Source: Arthrobacter psychrolactophilus
GTDB taxonomy: Bacteria > Actinomycetota > Actinomycetes > Actinomycetales > Micrococcaceae
DNA: 64,000 nt
Direction of reading: 5' to 3'
Assembly: GCF_003219795.1 (NCBI RefSeq)
Contig: NZ_QJVC01000014.1
Location: forward strand, 1 to 64,000
Every line of letters starts with the position of its first letter. The stretch's first letter is position 1. The position numbers and the translations under genes are program-made. Below are positions 26,868-38,139 of this stretch, one piece after another. The notes below the pieces were generated by a model. That model was given only the letters and a program-made list of their open reading frames with translations, did not search any database and was not told where the DNA came from.

Positions 26868-27898
26868 AGGCACGCGACGCGTCGGCAACCCCACCGGAAC
26901 CCGCGCTAGTGTGGGGTGCTGACATCCTCGGGCCCGACTATGAATCCGCCCGCCTCCAGCTTCCACCGGAGGCAAGCGCCGCCGGAACCGGGGCATATTA
27001 TGCGACCCTCATCAGGCACCGCCCCGCGCTTGCTAGCACGGCTGTGCCATTACTGAAGGCGCCGGTGCTGTACCTCCATGGTTGGAGTGATTACTTTTAC
27101 AACACGGGTTTGGCCGAGTTTTTCTCGGGCCGTGGCCACCCTTTTTACGCCATCGATCTACACAATCATGGTCGCAGTCTTGGCTCGCCGGAGCTCGGTG
27201 GCTATGTAGGTGATCTGGCAGACTACGACGCCGAATTGCTGGCCGCCCATGATGTCATCGCCCAAGATCTTGGCGGGCCGGATGCCAGCTGGGCCGAGCA
27301 CCCCTTGATTCTGATGGCCCACTCGACCGGAGGGCTGACAGCGACGTTATGGGCCCACCGCTTCCCCGGACGTGTCAGTCAGCTGATTCTCAACAGTCCC
27401 TGGCTTGAGCTTCAAGGTGGGGCCGCCATCCGACGTGCCGCGACGCCGCTGGTTCAGCTCGCCGAACTGCGCCCCTTAATGCGGATGCGGGTGCCCGAGC
27501 GGTCCTTTTACTGGCGTGGCATCAGCTCGGATGCCTACGGCGAATGGCACGTCGATAAGGCCTTGCGACCGCCCCAGGCTTTTCCCGTCAGGGCTGGCTG
27601 GATGAAGGCCATCCTGGCGGCACAACAAGAGGTCGCGGCGGGGCTCAAACTCCCCATGCCCGTCCTGGTCTTACTCTCCTCCCGCAGCATGCTGGGGCCG
27701 GTGTGGAGCGATGACATGCTGCGGGCCGACGTCGTCCTGGATGTGCGTGCGCTCGCCCTGCGCACCCTGTCTCTGGGCGATAGTGTGAGCCTAGAACGGA
27801 TCGACGGCGCCCTGCACGAGGTATTTCTGTCCAGCACCCCCGTGCGCGAGGAGGCTTACGCGCGCCTAGAGCGGTGGCTGCGCGGCTACGTAGACTAA
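26864..27898 (+). CDS. alpha/beta hydrolase (lysophospholipase-like)
   Basis: 344 residues. Hydrolase fold with LHGWSD (71-76, oxyanion region), an AHSTG nucleophile elbow (Ser154), a VLLSSRSM strand, and a late candidate His in GALHEVFLSS. The pattern matches serine aminopeptidase-like or monoacylglycerol lipase-like proteins. Start ATG overlaps the stop of the FAD dehydrogenase (ATGA), so the two form an operon and may act in one pathway, for example ester cleavage followed by dehydrogenation; that is inference. Confidence 0.9.
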   Translation: MKARDASATPPEPALVWGADILGPDYESARLQLPPEASAAGTGAYYATLIRHRPALASTAVPLLKAPVLYLHGWSDYFYNTGLAEFFSGRGHPFYAIDLHNHGRSLGSPELGGYVGDLADYDAELLAAHDVIAQDLGGPDASWAEHPLILMAHSTGGLTATLWAHRFPGRVSQLILNSPWLELQGGAAIRRAATPLVQLAELRPLMRMRVPERSFYWRGISSDAYGEWHVDKALRPPQAFPVRAGWMKAILAAQQEVAAGLKLPMPVLVLLSSRSMLGPVWSDDMLRADVVLDVRALALRTLSLGDSVSLERIDGALHEVFLSSTPVREEAYARLERWLRGYVD

Positions 27899-27914
27899 GT
27901 ACCCTCCGGCACTC

Positions 27915-28745
27915 TCATTTGCTGGTGGCCGCCGCATCCACGGCGCCACCGTAGCGGCGGTCGCGGCGGGCGTACTCGTCCACGGCAGCCCAGAGGGTCC
28001 GACGGTCAACGTCGGGCCAGAGCGTGTCCATAAAGACAAACTCCGCATACGCCGATTGCCACAACAAGAAGTTCGAGATCCGCTGCTCACCGCTGGAGCG
28101 CAGGAACAGGTCCACGTCGGGCATGTCCGGGTTGTAGAGGTACTTTTGGACGGTTTTTTCGTTGACGGATTTCGGGTTGAGGCGCCCGGCAGCAACATCG
28201 GCAGCCAGGGCGGCCACGCCGTCGGCAATTTCAGCCCGGCCACCGTAGTTAACACACATGGTCAAGGTGATGACGTCGTTGTCTTTGGTGTATTCCTGCG
28301 CCGCCTCAAGTTCTTTGATGACCGAACCCCACAGGCGAGGACGCCGACCGGCCCAACGGATCCGCACACCCCAGGCATCGAGCTGATCACGCTGACGTCG
28401 TAGTACATCCTTGTTAAATCCCATGAGGAAGCGAATCTCCTCGGGTGAACGCTTCCAATTCTCGGTTGAGAAGGCATAAACACTGATGTGCTTAATGCCC
28501 ATCTCGATGGCCCCGGCCATGACATCCAGGAGCGCCGGCTCCCCCGCCTTATGCCCCTCGATCCGTGGCAGGCCACGTTGATTTGCCCATCGGCCGTTGC
28601 CGTCCATGACAATCGCGACGTGTTCGGGAATGAGTTCGGCGGGAATCTGCGGAGCAGTGTCTCCTGATTCGTGGCCCCACGGCGCCACGATCGGCGGCTT
28701 GGACTTGCTCCGGGTGCTGCTCTTACTACTGCGCTGCACTGCCAT
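27915..28745 (-). CDS. uppS: isoprenyl (undecaprenyl) diphosphate synthase
   Basis: 276 residues. A cis-prenyltransferase that builds the lipid carrier for peptidoglycan and other envelope polymers. [13 protein letters not shown] carries the catalytic Asp48; HKAG, the [10 protein letters not shown] segment, and the C-terminal [19 protein letters not shown] are all family signatures. The start at 28745 lies 4 nt after the recO stop; an upstream TTG inside recO is less likely. A Lys/Ser-rich tail of about 40 residues precedes the domain, as in other Actinobacteria. Operon recO-uppS. Confidence 0.95.
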   Translation of the reverse strand: MAVQRSSKSSTRSKSKPPIVAPWGHESGDTAPQIPAELIPEHVAIVMDGNGRWANQRGLPRIEGHKAGEPALLDVMAGAIEMGIKHISVYAFSTENWKRSPEEIRFLMGFNKDVLRRQRDQLDAWGVRIRWAGRRPRLWGSVIKELEAAQEYTKDNDVITLTMCVNYGGRAEIADGVAALAADVAAGRLNPKSVNEKTVQKYLYNPDMPDVDLFLRSSGEQRISNFLLWQSAYAEFVFMDTLWPDVDRRTLWAAVDEYARRDRRYGGAVDAAATSK

Positions 28746-28749
28746 TTTT

Positions 28750-29502
28750 CTACACACGCTCCACAAGTTTCAGGGAACGCACCGTGCGTTCCAAATGCCA
28801 TTGCACATACCCGGCCACGAGTCCGGCAGCCTCACGACGATGATTATTCAAGGAGGCGTCCGCGCTGGTCCAGTCACCGCTCAAAAGATGTCCCAGCAGG
28901 GACATGGTTTCCGGCGCGGGCGCAGCAGAGCCCGGGGGCCTGCAGTCGTGACAGACGGCGCCACCCACGGTCGCGTTGAACGCCCCATGGGGGCCAGGCT
29001 CACCACAGCGGGCACAGTCGGAGAAACTTGGCGCCCATCCAGCGATCGAGACCGCTCGCAACAGGTATGAATCCAAAATTAATTCCGCGGGGTGCGCGCC
29101 CCGGCTCAGGGCCGCCAGCGCCCCCACGAGAAGAAGATAGTGCGCCGTTGAGGTTTCCCCGTCAACGTCCGTGAGCCGCTCGGCCGTCTCCGTCATGGCC
29201 GCGGCCACAACATAACGATCATAATTGGCGGCGATGGCGTCCCCATAGCTCGCCCGGGCAACGGCCTGCGTCACGATGTCCAAGGATCGGCCCTTGACGA
29301 GTTGCAGATCGGCCACCATGAAGGGTTCTAAGCGGGCACCAAATTTGCTGCTGGTGCGCCTGACGCCTCGTGCTACGGCACGAAGCTGGCCGTGATGGTG
29401 CGTGAGCAAGGTGATAATCCGGTCCGCCTCACCCAATTTATGGGTACGCAGCACCACAGCGTCATCGCGGTAGGTGCGGGCGGCGAAGGATTGATTGGAC
29501 AC
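28750..29502 (-). CDS. recO: DNA repair protein RecO
   Basis: 250 residues. RecO mediates RecA loading with RecR in gap repair. An N-terminal OB fold ([25 protein letters not shown], then [12 protein letters not shown]) is followed by a helical domain and a zinc-binding module CARC with a second CHDC pair (about residues 168-192). Directly upstream of uppS, a pairing common in Actinobacteria. Confidence 0.95.
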   Translation of the reverse strand: MSNQSFAARTYRDDAVVLRTHKLGEADRIITLLTHHHGQLRAVARGVRRTSSKFGARLEPFMVADLQLVKGRSLDIVTQAVARASYGDAIAANYDRYVVAAAMTETAERLTDVDGETSTAHYLLLVGALAALSRGAHPAELILDSYLLRAVSIAGWAPSFSDCARCGEPGPHGAFNATVGGAVCHDCRPPGSAAPAPETMSLLGHLLSGDWTSADASLNNHRREAAGLVAGYVQWHLERTVRSLKLVERV

Positions 29503-29538
29503 CTCCCTATTCTCCCACAGTGCCCTCTTAAAAACCTT

Positions 29539-29609
29539 CGCCGAGGTAGCCGGTTCGCGTCGAGAATAGGGTAGACCCGTAGTCTCGGCGTTGACCGACT
29601 ACCTCGGCG
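29539..29609 (-). terminator. terminator after leuA
   Basis: Arms CGCCGAGGTAG (29539-29549) and CTACCTCGGCG (29599-29609), extended by a CGGT/ACCG pairing after one mismatch. On the minus strand it is followed by AAGG and a run of five T. The 40-nt loop holds a small GGGT/ACCC hairpin. Confidence 0.7.
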
Positions 29610-29633
29610 TGAGGAGTCAGAGGCAAGGAGCGC

Positions 29634-31388
<1,755 letters not shown>

Positions 31389-31590
31389 TCAATCTTGTTC
31401 AACGAGTGGGCCGGCCGGGCAACACAAACACCGCAGCGAGGGTGGCCATCTTCCACGTTGATCAATTCAACGGGTTTGAGGCCTCGCCGCGGCAGCTAAG
31501 AAGAAGCATTCCAGTGCGCACATTTTTAGACTAGCACGGCACGTAGGATGATAGTGAACCAACTCACCTAATGAAGGGGAAGCGATCCAC

Positions 31591-33555
31591 TTGCAACATT
31601 CCGGCATCAATCTCAACAACATTGACCAGAGCGTGCGGCCCCAAGATGACCTGTTCAACCATGTCAATGGCACGTGGCTGGCGTCCGAGGTCATCCCCGA
31701 GGACCGTGCCCTTACGGGTTCCTTCATCACCTTGCGCGATAACTCCGAAGCGGCTGTCAAGGCCATCATTGAGCACGCCGGAACCGAGCACGCCAACCCA
31801 GACGCGGCCAACCCCGAGCTGTCGGCGAAAATCGGTGCCCTGTATGCGGACTTCATGGATGAAGAGGCCATCGAGGCTGCCGGCGCCACGCCCTTGAAGG
31901 AGAAGTTGGCCGCCATTGACGCGGCCGATTCGATCGAAGCCCTGGTCCGACTCATGGGTGATCTGGACCGGACGGGCGGGAGCACCTTGTTTGGTGCCTA
32001 CGTTAATAACGACGCCGGAAATCCAGACCGCGCCCTCCTGCACCTTTTCCAGGCCGGACTCGGTCTCCCCGACGAGTCGTACTACCGTGAAGAGAAGTTC
32101 GAGTCGGTGCGCACGGCCTATGTTGCGCATGTGCAGAGCATGCTGGAGTTGGCCGGTGTTGCCGATGCAGCCGAAAAGGCTCCGCGGATCATGGCGCTGG
32201 AAAGCGACATTGCCGCAACGCACCTGGACAAGGTGTCCCTGCGTGACCCGCAAAAGACGTACAACCTCCTGAGCCGTGGAGAGGTTCTGGCACTCTTGCC
32301 CGAGCTGGGAATCTGGCTTGACGCCCTGGGCGTGAGCGCCAGTCAGAGCGCCGAGATGGTGGTCGCCACTCCGGAGTTCTTCTCCGGCCAGCAGGCCCTG
32401 CTGACCCAGGAGCGATGTGGCGATTGGCAGGCCTGGTTGGCGCTGCGCACCATCTCCAGCCTGGCACCGTACCTGTCCAAGGACTTCGTCGAGACGAACT
32501 TTGCCTTTTACGGCACGACCCTCAGCGGTACTCCCGTGATTCGGGAGCGCTGGAAGCGCGGCGTCGGCCTGGTGGAAGGCGTCTTGGGCGAGGCTGTGGG
32601 CCAGCTCTATGTGGCTCAGCACTTCCCGGAGTCGCACAAGAGTCACATGGAAAAGCTCGTCGCCAACCTCATTGAGGCTTACCGCCTGAGCATTGTGGAT
32701 CTGAGCTGGATGAGCGAAGAAACTAAGGTACAGGCGCTGGAGAAACTGGCGGCCTTCACACCCAAGATCGGTTACCCCGCAGCGTGGCGCGACTACTCGA
32801 CCCTAGAGATTCTCGCCGGGGATCTCTTGGGCAATATTGAGCGCAGCAACGCCTTTGAATTGGCGCGCCAGATGGCAAAAATCGGTGCCCCGATTGACCG
32901 TGACGAATGGTTTATGACCCCGCAAACCGTCAACGCCTACTACAACCCCACCATGAACGAGGTGGTCTTCCCGGCCGCCATCCTGCAGCCACCGTTCTTT
33001 GATGCCACCGCCGACGACGCGGCAAACTACGGCGGCATTGGTGCCGTCATTGGCCACGAAATTGGTCATGGTTTCGATGATCAAGGCTCGCAATTTGATG
33101 GCACGGGCGCCCTGCGCAATTGGTGGAGCGATGCGGACCGTGAGGCGTTCGTGAAGCTTACAGCCAAGTTGGTGGATCAGTACAACGCCCTGTCGCCCAC
33201 CGCAGCCCCGGGGGAATTCGTCAATGGTGAATTGACCTTGGGTGAGAATATTGGCGATCTGGGTGGCCTGGCCATCGGCTTCAAGGCTTACCAGCTCAGT
33301 CTTGACGGTGCGCAGTCACCGCTCATCGATGGCCTCACGGGCGCCCAGCGCTTCTTCTTCTCCTGGGCCGAATGCTGGCGGGCCAAGATTCGCCCCGAGG
33401 AAGCGATCCGTCGCCTCACGATCGATCCGCACTCCCCCTCGGAACTGCGCTGTAACGCCGTGGCGAGCAATCTTGACGCCTTCCATACGGCGTTTGAGAC
33501 AGCCGCCGGAGATGAGATGTGGCGCGATCCGGCCGATCGCGTGAGCATCTGGTAA
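31591..33555 (+). CDS. pepO: M13-family zinc metallopeptidase (neprilysin/PepO type)
   Basis: 654 residues. The TTG start has AGGGGA 9 nt upstream and gives the family-typical N-terminus (GINLNNIDQSVRPQDDLFNHVNG). Zinc site: HEIGH at 489-493 and GENIGD with Glu552; the substrate-binding NAYYNP segment lies near 449-454. There is no signal peptide, so the enzyme is cytosolic and probably degrades oligopeptides. It stands alone and ends at a strong terminator. Confidence 0.94.
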   Translation: MQHSGINLNNIDQSVRPQDDLFNHVNGTWLASEVIPEDRALTGSFITLRDNSEAAVKAIIEHAGTEHANPDAANPELSAKIGALYADFMDEEAIEAAGATPLKEKLAAIDAADSIEALVRLMGDLDRTGGSTLFGAYVNNDAGNPDRALLHLFQAGLGLPDESYYREEKFESVRTAYVAHVQSMLELAGVADAAEKAPRIMALESDIAATHLDKVSLRDPQKTYNLLSRGEVLALLPELGIWLDALGVSASQSAEMVVATPEFFSGQQALLTQERCGDWQAWLALRTISSLAPYLSKDFVETNFAFYGTTLSGTPVIRERWKRGVGLVEGVLGEAVGQLYVAQHFPESHKSHMEKLVANLIEAYRLSIVDLSWMSEETKVQALEKLAAFTPKIGYPAAWRDYSTLEILAGDLLGNIERSNAFELARQMAKIGAPIDRDEWFMTPQTVNAYYNPTMNEVVFPAAILQPPFFDATADDAANYGGIGAVIGHEIGHGFDDQGSQFDGTGALRNWWSDADREAFVKLTAKLVDQYNALSPTAAPGEFVNGELTLGENIGDLGGLAIGFKAYQLSLDGAQSPLIDGLTGAQRFFFSWAECWRAKIRPEEAIRRLTIDPHSPSELRCNAVASNLDAFHTAFETAAGDEMWRDPADRVSIW

Positions 33556-33566
33556 CTCTCAGCAGA

Positions 33567-33616
33567 GATAAGGGCGGGCTTGCCCGGGAGACATCCCGGG
33601 CAAGCCCGCCCTTATC
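33567..33616. terminator. bidirectional terminator after pepO
   Basis: A perfect 23-bp stem with a GACA loop. It begins GATAAGGGCGGGCTTGCC and lies between the convergent peptidase and LCP genes. Confidence 0.88.
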
Positions 33617-33643
33617 ATGTGGCCCGACTCATGAGCTCTAGAT

Positions 33644-35242
33644 CTACTGCACGAACGGTGTCGGATAGTACTTGAGCGGATTGACGCTCAGGCAGCCACC
33701 GCTGTCATTGGCGGTGCTTGCCACGATGTCCGGCGGAACCACGACCGAGCCAAAGGACGTCCCCGAGGTCCAGTCGGTTCCCACCACAAGACTCACACCG
33801 GAGATCGTCGGATCCAAGATAACCGCGGAGGCCGGAAGACCAAAGAGCGTAGCGATATCGGCGGCAACATCTGCCATATCGGCGCCGTAGCGAATCTGGC
33901 TTTCGTTCACGGCGGGAACATCGCCGGCCTGCCAGGAACCGGTGAAGCCTGCCGAAACAAGGGCCTGCAGGAGTTCCACAGAGCGGCCCACGATGGCCGA
34001 GGCATTGCTGATGCTGATCTGCTGCAGCGACTTGTCATATGCGGGAGCCTCGGTCGTGGGAACGACGGTCTGTGGATCGGAGGCCGTGGTGCTGGCCTCG
34101 GCGCTGGCGCTGGGCGCCGTGGTTGCCGCTGGGCTTCCCGTCAAGGAGGTGCCATTGCGCAGGGCGGCAAAGTACTGGCCGGCTTCGGGTTCCTTGAGCT
34201 GCACGCGTGCGTTATCGGCCACATAGGCCTCATTCGGCACCGTCACGAAGGCAACATTCGACAGATCGATTTTCGCGAGACGAGTCGCAATGCTGATCAT
34301 CGACGGGATGCTGGCCAGACCTTCATCGATCGTGAGGTTTTTCGTGACCACATCGGCGAGGGTGTAGAGCTTGGGCAGATTCGTCAGGGTGCCTTCACTC
34401 TTAACCTTGCGGACCATGGAGCCGAGGAAGTACTGCTGGGCCTGAATGCGGGCCAGGTCGCTGGCGTCACCAAAGGCGTGACGAGTCCGGACGAAGGCGA
34501 GGGCTTGTTCGCCCTGGACGAGGCTTTTGCCGGCCGGGAGTTTGAGCCAGGATCCGTCGTCGTCGTACAGGGCATGGTCAACGCAGACCTCCACCCCGCC
34601 GAGCGCATTGGAGAGCTCCTTGACGGCGGTGAAGTCGGCCAGCATGAAGTGGTCAATGGTCAGGCCGGTGAGGTCATTAATGGCTGCGACGGTACAGCCG
34701 GGCCCCACCTGCAGCGCCGCGTTGAGTTGTCCGGCCGGGGTTCCCGAAACAGGGGCGCCACCATCGGCGGGCGTGCAATCGGGAATCGGCACGATGAGGT
34801 CTCGGGGGAAACTTGTCACAGATACATGGCTGTTGTCGGCCGAGATGTCCATGAGCAGCATGACGTCGGAATTTCCCTCGCCCGTGGAATCATCAACGGT
34901 GCCATATTGACTGTTGGCGCCATCGCGGGTGTCGGTGCCCAGGATCAGGATCTGTAAGGATCCAGTGTCCTCAACCTGAGACTTACCGGAGGAACTATTT
35001 CCCACCCCGACGTTGAGGCGAGCCGTGGTGACGTTGTGTTGGAGCTTCAAGACGAGGAAACCTGCTCCGGCGAGTCCAACAACCAACATGGCGGCAACAC
35101 TGAGCGCGGTGATTCGGAGCCACAGCGGTGCTTTAGCTCGAGGCCGAAAGTGCCGTCCTACTGGCTCTTCCTCACCATGAACGCTGGCCCGTGGGACAAC
35201 AGCTTCGTCAGCTGCCCCCGAATCGGCACGGCGTCGCCCCAT
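33644..35242 (-). CDS. LytR-CpsA-Psr (LCP) family cell-wall ligase
   Basis: 532 residues. A charged cytosolic N-terminus (1-40), one membrane helix (about 42-68), an LCP domain (about 95-290, with the ILGTDTRDG start, SFPRDLIVPIP, and FVRTRHAFGDASDLARIQAQQ, carrying the Arg/Asp residues that bind polyprenyl phosphate) and a C-terminal LytR_C domain (about 420-510) after a Thr/Ala/Ser linker. Such enzymes attach teichoic-acid-like or arabinogalactan-like glycopolymers to peptidoglycan outside the membrane. Single gene. Confidence 0.94.
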   Translation of the reverse strand: MGRRRADSGAADEAVVPRASVHGEEEPVGRHFRPRAKAPLWLRITALSVAAMLVVGLAGAGFLVLKLQHNVTTARLNVGVGNSSSGKSQVEDTGSLQILILGTDTRDGANSQYGTVDDSTGEGNSDVMLLMDISADNSHVSVTSFPRDLIVPIPDCTPADGGAPVSGTPAGQLNAALQVGPGCTVAAINDLTGLTIDHFMLADFTAVKELSNALGGVEVCVDHALYDDDGSWLKLPAGKSLVQGEQALAFVRTRHAFGDASDLARIQAQQYFLGSMVRKVKSEGTLTNLPKLYTLADVVTKNLTIDEGLASIPSMISIATRLAKIDLSNVAFVTVPNEAYVADNARVQLKEPEAGQYFAALRNGTSLTGSPAATTAPSASAEASTTASDPQTVVPTTEAPAYDKSLQQISISNASAIVGRSVELLQALVSAGFTGSWQAGDVPAVNESQIRYGADMADVAADIATLFGLPASAVILDPTISGVSLVVGTDWTSGTSFGSVVVPPDIVASTANDSGGCLSVNPLKYYPTPFVQ

Positions 35243-35323
35243 GTTCCAACCTTTCCCAGCGAATAATAACTTTCAAGAGTTTAGTCGTGAAGGCTGGGAA
35301 CACGCCCTAAGCCACACGGCAAA

Positions 35324-35361
35324 GAATAACTCCCTTGAAGTTACTTTCAAGGGAGTTATTC
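35324..35361. terminator. terminator after era
   Basis: A perfect 16-bp stem, GAATAACTCCCTTGAA and complement, with a 6-nt loop. It lies 12 nt beyond the era stop; on the minus strand a short T run follows. Confidence 0.8.
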
Positions 35362-35373
35362 GCGGTGTTGAGC

Positions 35374-36339
35374 CTAGAAGCCGAGTTTGACGAGCTGCTT
35401 GGGGTCGCGCTGCCAATCCTTAGCGACCTTGACGTGCAGATCTAGGTAGATCTTGGTGCCCAGAAGCGCCTCGATCCCCTTACGCGCGTTAGTGCCGACC
35501 TCACGCAGCCGGGCACCACCCTTACCAATGATGATGGCCTTTTGCGAGGGGCGCTCCACGTAGAGGTTGACGCGGACATCCAGTAAAGGATTGTCCTCCG
35601 TGCGGCCCTCACGAGGCAGAATCTCTTCCACAACCACGGCCAAGGAGTGCGGCAGTTCGTCGCGAACACCTTCCAGGGCTGCTTCACGAATGAGTTCGGC
35701 GACCATGACGGCCTCCGGCTCATCCGTCAGTTCGCCGTCCGGGTACAGGGCGGGCGAGAGCGGCAGGAAGTCGGCAAAGACCTTGCCCAGTGTTTCCACC
35801 TGGAAGTCTTCAACGGCAGAGACAGGAACGACGGCGGCAAATCCACGTTCGCCAATGACCTCTCGTCCCAGCTTTTCAACAGCAATCAACTGGTCCGTGA
35901 CGGCCTGACGGTCGACGGTGTCGGTCTTGGTGACGATGGCGACGACAGGCTTGTTGCCCACCTGGCCCAGCTGCGTGGCGATGTAACGGTCACCGGGGCC
36001 AATCTTTTCGTTGGCGGGCAGGCAGAAACCAATGACATCAACCTCGGAGAGGGTGTCCGCCACGAGATCGTTCAGGCGCTTTCCCAGCAAGGTGCGGGGA
36101 CGGTGCAGGCCCGGTGTGTCTACCAAAACCAGCTGGTAGTTCTCCTTGTGGACGATGCCACGGATCGTGTGACGGGTGGTCTGCGGCTTGGCCGAAGTGA
36201 TGGCGACCTTTTCACCCACCAGGGCGTTGGTCAGTGTGGATTTTCCGGCGTTGGGGCGACCGGCAAGAACAGCAAAGCCGGCGCGGAACCCCTCACCCTT
36301 GGCCGTAATGAGGCCTGACTTGGCTTTTGACTTACTCAT
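35374..36339 (-). CDS. era: GTPase Era
   Basis: 321 residues from the ATG at 36339, chosen for AGGAG 5 nt upstream; 32 upstream codons overlap the CNNM gene and are not family-like. Ras-like GTPase motifs: GRPNAGKST at 27-35, DTPG, TKTD; then a C-terminal KH domain (AIIIGKGGARLREVG). Era binds 16S rRNA and helps 30S assembly. The start overlaps the upstream stop codon by 8 nt. Last gene of phoH-ybeY-CNNM-era. Confidence 0.96.
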   Translation of the reverse strand: MSKSKAKSGLITAKGEGFRAGFAVLAGRPNAGKSTLTNALVGEKVAITSAKPQTTRHTIRGIVHKENYQLVLVDTPGLHRPRTLLGKRLNDLVADTLSEVDVIGFCLPANEKIGPGDRYIATQLGQVGNKPVVAIVTKTDTVDRQAVTDQLIAVEKLGREVIGERGFAAVVPVSAVEDFQVETLGKVFADFLPLSPALYPDGELTDEPEAVMVAELIREAALEGVRDELPHSLAVVVEEILPREGRTEDNPLLDVRVNLYVERPSQKAIIIGKGGARLREVGTNARKGIEALLGTKIYLDLHVKVAKDWQRDPKQLVKLGF

Positions 36340-37669
36340 GATCGCTCCTGTGTTGCTGTTCGGTGGGGGTGGTTCCTTCAGTACTGCCGTTCCCGGATGT
36401 ACTGCCATTCTCGACTGCTTCAATGGCGCTGGCAATGACGTGGCTAACTCGACCGCGGGATGTTTCCATCCGATCGGCGACCAGCAGGATGCCGTTGACT
36501 TCTACGCTATTGCCGACAGAGGGGATTTTGCCGAGGTATTTGGCCAGCAGTCCGCCGGCCGTATCCACCTCGTCGTCCTCAAGTTCCTTGTCAAAAAGCT
36601 CGCCCAATTCATCGATGGCCATACGGGCGCGGATCCGGAAACGACCGTCCCCGAGTTCTTGAACATCGGGAGAGACCGAATCGTACTCGTCGGCGATTTC
36701 GCCCACGATCTCTTCGATGAGATCTTCCAAGGTCACGAGCCCGGCGGTTCCGCCGTACTCGTCAACCACGATGGCCACATGGGTGGATTCGACTTGCAGT
36801 TCTTTGAGGAGGTCATCGACAGCTTTTGACTCCGGCACATATCGGACGCTGCGGGCGAGACGGCCAAGCGGCGGAGTCGCTTCACCCTCGGGTAGGTGGT
36901 GCAGGGTCGCAACGATGTCCTTGAGGTAGAGGATGCCCAGGATATGGTCGGCGCTTTCGCCCATGACCGGGATGCGGGAGAAGCCCGAGGAGAGAAAGAT
37001 CTCCAGAGCCTGTTCCAGGGTGTCCTCATGGTCGACGCCGACAATGTCGGTACGCGGCACCATGACGGCACGCACCATGGTTTCGCTCAGGTCAAAGACG
37101 CTGTGGATGAGTTCGGCCTCGTTGTCCTCGATCATTTCTGATTCGCTGGCACGGTCCACAAATTCCCGGAATTCTTCTTCCGTGACAAAGCCGTCGTCGC
37201 CGGTGGGCACATTTTTCGTGAAGGATGCTCCCAGACGGTCCAGCCAGGTAGGGATGGGCCCCAAGACGCGACGCAGAAGATGCACAATCCAGGCCGAGCG
37301 TCCCACGAGGGCCCCGGAGTACAGCCGGCCAATGCGGCGCGGTGAGACGCCAACCATGAGGAATCCAAGCAGCGCCATGATGACGGTGGCGATAAGACCG
37401 GCGATCCACACGTTACCGAGTAGACCTGTTAGGAAGATTGCCACGGACACCGCGGCAGCCATCTCGGACCAGACGCGCCAAAAACGCACCGCGTTGATGT
37501 GTGCCAGGGGTTCGGCAAGGACCTTTTCCAGGGAAGGACCCCTGCCATGGGTCGCAACTGTTTCAGAGTCATGACGCGGAAAGAAGTTTAATGCTGATTC
37601 AACGGCGGCCAGAAAAGCCGCGATGGCCGTGAAGAGAATCCCCATGACCGGTAAGGCGACAAGCGTCAC
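36332..37669 (-). CDS. CNNM/CorC-type hemolysin-family transporter-like protein
   Basis: 445 residues. An N-terminal DUF21/CNNM membrane domain (about 1-140), two CBS domains (about 205-330, with [11 protein letters not shown] at the first), and a C-terminal CorC_HlyC domain (about 345-420). Relatives transport or sense Mg2+ and Co2+; the old name hemolysin is misleading. The start overlaps the ybeY stop by 4 nt and its stop overlaps era, so translation is coupled in the phoH-ybeY-CNNM-era operon. Confidence 0.93.
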   Translation of the reverse strand: MTLVALPVMGILFTAIAAFLAAVESALNFFPRHDSETVATHGRGPSLEKVLAEPLAHINAVRFWRVWSEMAAAVSVAIFLTGLLGNVWIAGLIATVIMALLGFLMVGVSPRRIGRLYSGALVGRSAWIVHLLRRVLGPIPTWLDRLGASFTKNVPTGDDGFVTEEEFREFVDRASESEMIEDNEAELIHSVFDLSETMVRAVMVPRTDIVGVDHEDTLEQALEIFLSSGFSRIPVMGESADHILGILYLKDIVATLHHLPEGEATPPLGRLARSVRYVPESKAVDDLLKELQVESTHVAIVVDEYGGTAGLVTLEDLIEEIVGEIADEYDSVSPDVQELGDGRFRIRARMAIDELGELFDKELEDDEVDTAGGLLAKYLGKIPSVGNSVEVNGILLVADRMETSRGRVSHVIASAIEAVENGSTSGNGSTEGTTPTEQQHRSDHE

Positions 37670-38139
37670 TTCATTGTCTCCCGGGGGGCTTCCCTACCGA
37701 GGAAGCTGGAGAGGAGCTCTCGCTGAATTCCGAACATCTCTTCCTTTTCCTCGGGTTCGCGGTGATCGTAACCCATGAGGTGGAGCATGCCGTGGGTGGA
37801 GAGCAGAAGCAGCTCTTCCTCCATGGAGTGGCCCGCTGCTTCGCCTTGTTCTTGGGCGACGACGGGGCACAGCACAATATCGCCCAGCAATCCCTCGGGG
37901 GTGGGCATGGCGGCGGTACCGGGACGCAATTCATCCATCGGGAAGGAGAGCACATCGGTAGGGCCGGGCTCGTCCATCCACTCGATGTGGAGTCGCTCCA
38001 TGGTCTCGACATCAGCCAAGATGACAGATACCTCGGTCTGAGGGTGGAGATGCATGGAGCTCAGAATGTGCTTGATGAGCCTGACAAGCTCTTCCTGACG
38101 CACCTCCACGCCTGATTCATTGTTGATTTCGATGCTCAT
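37666..38139 (-). CDS. ybeY: rRNA maturation endoribonuclease YbeY
   Basis: 157 residues. Zinc motif with His116, His120 and His126 (HGMLHLMGYDH). The PTDVLSFPMDE segment near residues 60-70 is family-typical. YbeY acts in 16S rRNA 3'-end maturation and 70S quality control. It overlaps phoH upstream and the CNNM gene downstream by 4 nt each. Confidence 0.96.
   Translation of the reverse strand: MSIEINNESGVEVRQEELVRLIKHILSSMHLHPQTEVSVILADVETMERLHIEWMDEPGPTDVLSFPMDELRPGTAAMPTPEGLLGDIVLCPVVAQEQGEAAGHSMEEELLLLSTHGMLHLMGYDHREPEEKEEMFGIQRELLSSFLGREAPRETMK

Noticed and set aside
31399-31449. 16-codon frame upstream of leuA as a leucine leader peptide
   Set aside because: Only two Leu and no run of Leu codons, no terminator hairpin between it and leuA, and the purine-rich upstream stretch abuts the ATG.
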